Shown one piece after another: positions 6,326-7,905 of a stretch of DNA of 7,905 nucleotides. This DNA comes from Atopobiaceae bacterium (GTDB lineage: Bacteria > Actinomycetota > Coriobacteriia > Coriobacteriales > Atopobiaceae). The notes beneath the pieces were generated by a model that saw only the letters and a program-made list of their open reading frames with translations, had not been told where the DNA came from and made no database searches. The stretch covers positions 1-7,905 of the forward strand of contig JABZIF010000047.1 in the NCBI GenBank assembly GCA_015258485.1, given 5' to 3'. Numbering within the stretch: position 1 is the first letter of the stretch; every line of letters begins with the position of its first letter. A program made the translations under genes and the position numbers.

Positions 6326-6339
6326 AGAACTAATGTTCG
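6326..6339. promoter_or_regulatory. LexA (SOS) box-like operator before the radical SAM/DUF4130 operon
   Basis: AGAACTAATGTTCG contains a perfect dyad GAAC-N4-GTTC, the core of the Gram-positive LexA box (CGAACRNRYGTTCG in Bacillus, TCGAAC-N4-GTTCGA in mycobacteria). On the minus strand it reads CGAAC-ATTA-GTTC, keeping the outer C of one half-site. It is 25 nt upstream of the radical SAM start and immediately downstream of the predicted minus-strand -10, where a repressor would block transcription. By base composition I expect about 0.1 exact cores in the whole window. Regulation by LexA is inferred; no lexA gene is visible here. Confidence 0.55.
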
Positions 6340-6346
6340 TATTATC

Positions 6347-6375
6347 AGAATAGCGCGATTTTGTTTTTAAGTAAA
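6347..6375 (-). promoter_or_regulatory. Possible promoter of the radical SAM/DUF4130 operon
   Basis: On the minus strand TTTACT (plus positions 6370-6375) and TATTCT (6347-6352) each match the sigma-70 type hexamers at 4 of 6 positions, with an ideal 17-nt spacer. The start point would fall near 6340, at the edge of the LexA-like box. A GATAAT (plus 6341-6346) is another -10 candidate but lacks a well-spaced -35. Confidence 0.35.
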
Positions 6376-6384
6376 GATATATTT

Positions 6385-6398
6385 AGAACAAATGTTTG
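6385..6398. promoter_or_regulatory. Second, degenerate LexA-like site
   Basis: AGAACAAATGTTTG agrees with 12 of 14 bases of the site at 6326-6339. It matches the central RNRY of the Bacillus LexA consensus exactly but has one mismatch in the GTTC half-site. It also contains the dyad AACAAA-TG-TTTGTT (6387-6400). It lies on the cca side of the divergent region. Single-mismatch cores occur by chance (one is in ylmG at 3016-3027), so its weight rests on position and likeness to the first site. Confidence 0.35.
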
Positions 6399-6443
6399 TT
6401 TTTTTAAAGTCTTTGAATCGACATGCATGTTATGTGAAGGATG

Positions 6444-6449
6444 TATACT
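6444..6449 (+). promoter_or_regulatory. Possible -10 element of the cca promoter
   Basis: TATACT matches TATAAT at 5 of 6 positions. The best upstream partner, TCGACA (6418-6423, 5 of 6 to TTGACA), is 20 nt away, longer than ideal. Transcription would begin near 6456, which would exclude the ATG at 6392 and fit the GTG start at 6479. Confidence 0.3.
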
Positions 6450-6465
6450 CTTTTCAAAAGATGTT

Positions 6466-6472
6466 GGAAGGA
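6466..6472 (+). promoter_or_regulatory. Ribosome binding site fixing the cca start
   Basis: GGAAGGA ends 6 nt before the GTG at 6479, near the optimal distance. The earlier in-frame ATGs at 6392 and 6461 have no comparable Shine-Dalgarno. Confidence 0.6.
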
Positions 6473-6478
6473 TCGGGT

Positions 6479-7903
6479 GTGACCACATATAGAAGCAACT
6501 CTTTACACAGTTCTTCTCGCCAGATTAGTTTAAACGTGCCAGGACATGCTCTGTATGTTTTGAGAGTTCTTGAAGATGCAGGATATGAGGCATGGATTGT
6601 GGGCGGATGGGTAAGAGATGCGCTTTGTGGTGTATGCGCTCATGATATAGATATTGCTACATCGGCAACCTGGCAGCAAACAAGGCAAGTTTTTGTTGAA
6701 GCAGGAATTTCTGTGTATGAAACAGGGATTGCTTATGGAACCGTTACTGTTGTCGTGTCACATCACTCTATTGAGGTAACAACGTATCGTTGTGATGGAG
6801 AATATCTTGATGCGCGTCGCCCTGAATCTGTTCAGTATGTATCCAGCATTGAAGAAGATCTTGCACGAAGAGATTTTACGGTCAATGCAATGGCATACCA
6901 TCCAGAGCGCGGATTGCTTGATTTGTTTGGCGGCCAAAATGATTTAAAACGTCGTGTTATTTGTGCGGTGGGAGATCCGTATCTTCGATTTACCGAGGAT
7001 GCATTACGCATGCTCAGGGCTATAAGATTTGCCTGTAGGTTTTTATTTGAAATAGATGAGCAGACGCAGCAAGCACTTATTGCACGTGCATCGTTATTAA
7101 AACACGTTGCTTCTGAGCGTATTGGAGCAGAAGTTTCACAAATTATTGCATCGGGACAGACTGCCCGTGCAATAACGCTAGGCTTTCCTGTGCTTTCAGA
7201 AGCAATACCAGAGCTTAAACCGTTACAAAGCTTTGATCAGAGAAGTCCGTATCATGCATATGATGTATTGGAACATACTGCTCGTGTGTGTTCTGCAACA
7301 GAGGCTTTTACGGTAGGTTGTGCCACACCAGCACTCCGATGGGCAGCACTGCTACATGACATTTCAAAGCCAGAGATGTTTAGTGTTGACGCTGACAGCA
7401 GGGGACATTTCTACGGCCATCCAGAAAAGGGCGCTCTTGTAGCAAAAGCATTGCTCAAGAGATTAGCGTTGCCGCAGCATTTGATTCGTGAGGTATGTGC
7501 TCTTGTGGCGCTTCATGATTTTGATGTTAAAGTTACCACTTCTTCGATAAGAAAGATGGTGACGTATTTAGCTCAGAGAAGTGGCTCAGATGGAATTTCT
7601 TTGGCGTATAGCTTATTGGTTCTTAAGCAGGCGGATGCCCTTGCAAAAGCCTTGCCCTATCGTGAATATGCGGTTACTTTAGAGAGAATGTCTAGGTTGC
7701 TTCAAAGTGAAGCAAAAAAGGGAATAGCTCAGCGTCCACAAGAGCTTTGCATATCAGGTACTGATATTATGCAAATACTTTCTCTTAAGCCTGGCCCTCT
7801 TGTTGGAATTTATCAACAGAAAGTATTTGAATCGTATCTTTCTGGAAATATAGAAAATAGGCGAGAAGAACTTCTCGCTCTTCTCGCTCAATTAGCCCAT
7901 TAG
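6479..7903 (+). CDS. cca: CCA-adding tRNA nucleotidyltransferase / poly(A) polymerase family, HD-domain type
   Basis: This cytosolic class II nucleotidyltransferase builds or repairs the 3' CCA end of tRNAs. A role as poly(A) polymerase cannot be excluded from sequence. From the GTG it is 474 residues long. The head has VGGWVRDAL (about 41-49) and the metal-binding DIDIAT (56-61), followed by RRDFTVNAMAY (130-140). Next comes the tRNA/nucleotide-recognition block FTEDALRMLRAIRFACRF (about 171-188). An HD phosphohydrolase domain follows (LEHTARV, then AALLHDISKPEMF with His-Asp at 293-294, and GHPEKGA), a fusion common in actinobacterial and some other bacterial enzymes. The start is chosen by GGAAGGA 6 nt upstream. 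An ATG at 6392 would add 29 residues without family similarity, and an ATG at 6461 would add six. It is transcribed divergently from the radical SAM operon. TAG ends 2 nt before the window edge, so any terminator is unseen. Confidence 0.93.
   Translation: MTTYRSNSLHSSSRQISLNVPGHALYVLRVLEDAGYEAWIVGGWVRDALCGVCAHDIDIATSATWQQTRQVFVEAGISVYETGIAYGTVTVVVSHHSIEVTTYRCDGEYLDARRPESVQYVSSIEEDLARRDFTVNAMAYHPERGLLDLFGGQNDLKRRVICAVGDPYLRFTEDALRMLRAIRFACRFLFEIDEQTQQALIARASLLKHVASERIGAEVSQIIASGQTARAITLGFPVLSEAIPELKPLQSFDQRSPYHAYDVLEHTARVCSATEAFTVGCATPALRWAALLHDISKPEMFSVDADSRGHFYGHPEKGALVAKALLKRLALPQHLIREVCALVALHDFDVKVTTSSIRKMVTYLAQRSGSDGISLAYSLLVLKQADALAKALPYREYAVTLERMSRLLQSEAKKGIAQRPQELCISGTDIMQILSLKPGPLVGIYQQKVFESYLSGNIENRREELLALLAQLAH
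7861..7888 (+). repeat. Inverted and tandem repeat at the end of cca
   Basis: GCGAGAA (7861-7867) pairs with TTCTCGC (7872-7878) over a 4-nt loop. CTTCTCGCT is repeated in tandem (7871-7879 and 7880-7888), encoding Leu-Leu-Ala twice. It is inside the reading frame and lacks a T-run, so it is not a terminator within the window. Confidence 0.4.
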
Positions 7904-7905
7904 AT

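Noticed and set aside
6441..6482. A 13-codon open frame (MYTLFKRCWKDRV) whose TGA overlaps the cca GTG start in a GTGA arrangement, suggesting a leader peptide.
   Set aside because: The only ribosome binding site-like GAAGG abuts the ATG with no spacing, and the ATG lies upstream of the start point expected from the TATACT element. Such a short frame is easily chance.

Overview
The window looks like part of the division gene cluster of a low-GC member of the Actinomycetota. The order ftsZ - pgeF (ylmD) - yggS (ylmE) - sepF - ylmG - divIVA is conserved in Gram-positive bacteria. SepF and YlmG together with a DivIVA-type coiled-coil protein, the AT-rich DNA and the HD-domain CCA enzyme would fit a coriobacterium of the Atopobium type. 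That taxonomic placement is inference from gene order and protein style, not from a search.

Positions 1-3919 (+ strand) hold the 3' part of ftsZ, then pgeF, yggS, sepF, ylmG and divIVA, closely spaced and ending in a strong intrinsic terminator. FtsZ forms the Z ring, SepF anchors it to the membrane, YlmG is a small membrane protein of the same cluster and DivIVA is a polar/septal coiled-coil scaffold. PgeF and YggS are metabolic housekeeping proteins (purine nucleoside phosphorolysis and pyridoxal phosphate homeostasis) that travel with the cluster.

Positions 3940-6301 (- strand) hold a two-gene operon convergent with divIVA: a radical SAM protein with a C-terminal helix-hairpin-helix region, followed with a 68-nt overlap by a DUF4130-type partner. 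This pair is known from family annotation as putative DNA repair or modification, with no established reaction. It is the most interesting part of the window. In front of it lies a sequence (6326-6339) that matches the Gram-positive/actinobacterial LexA box core GAAC-N4-GTTC, placed just downstream of a plausible promoter. A near-copy lies 59 bp away at 6385-6398. Together these suggest an SOS-controlled DNA repair module. The DUF4130 protein also carries an unusual set of cysteines, and the radical SAM protein has a basic, low-complexity insertion.

Positions 6392-7903 (+ strand) hold a divergently transcribed CCA-adding tRNA nucleotidyltransferase with a nucleotidyltransferase head and an HD domain. 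Its best-supported start is a GTG at 6479, not the first ATG. No RNA gene, CRISPR array, insertion sequence or phage gene was seen, and there is no gene-free stretch longer than 300 bases.
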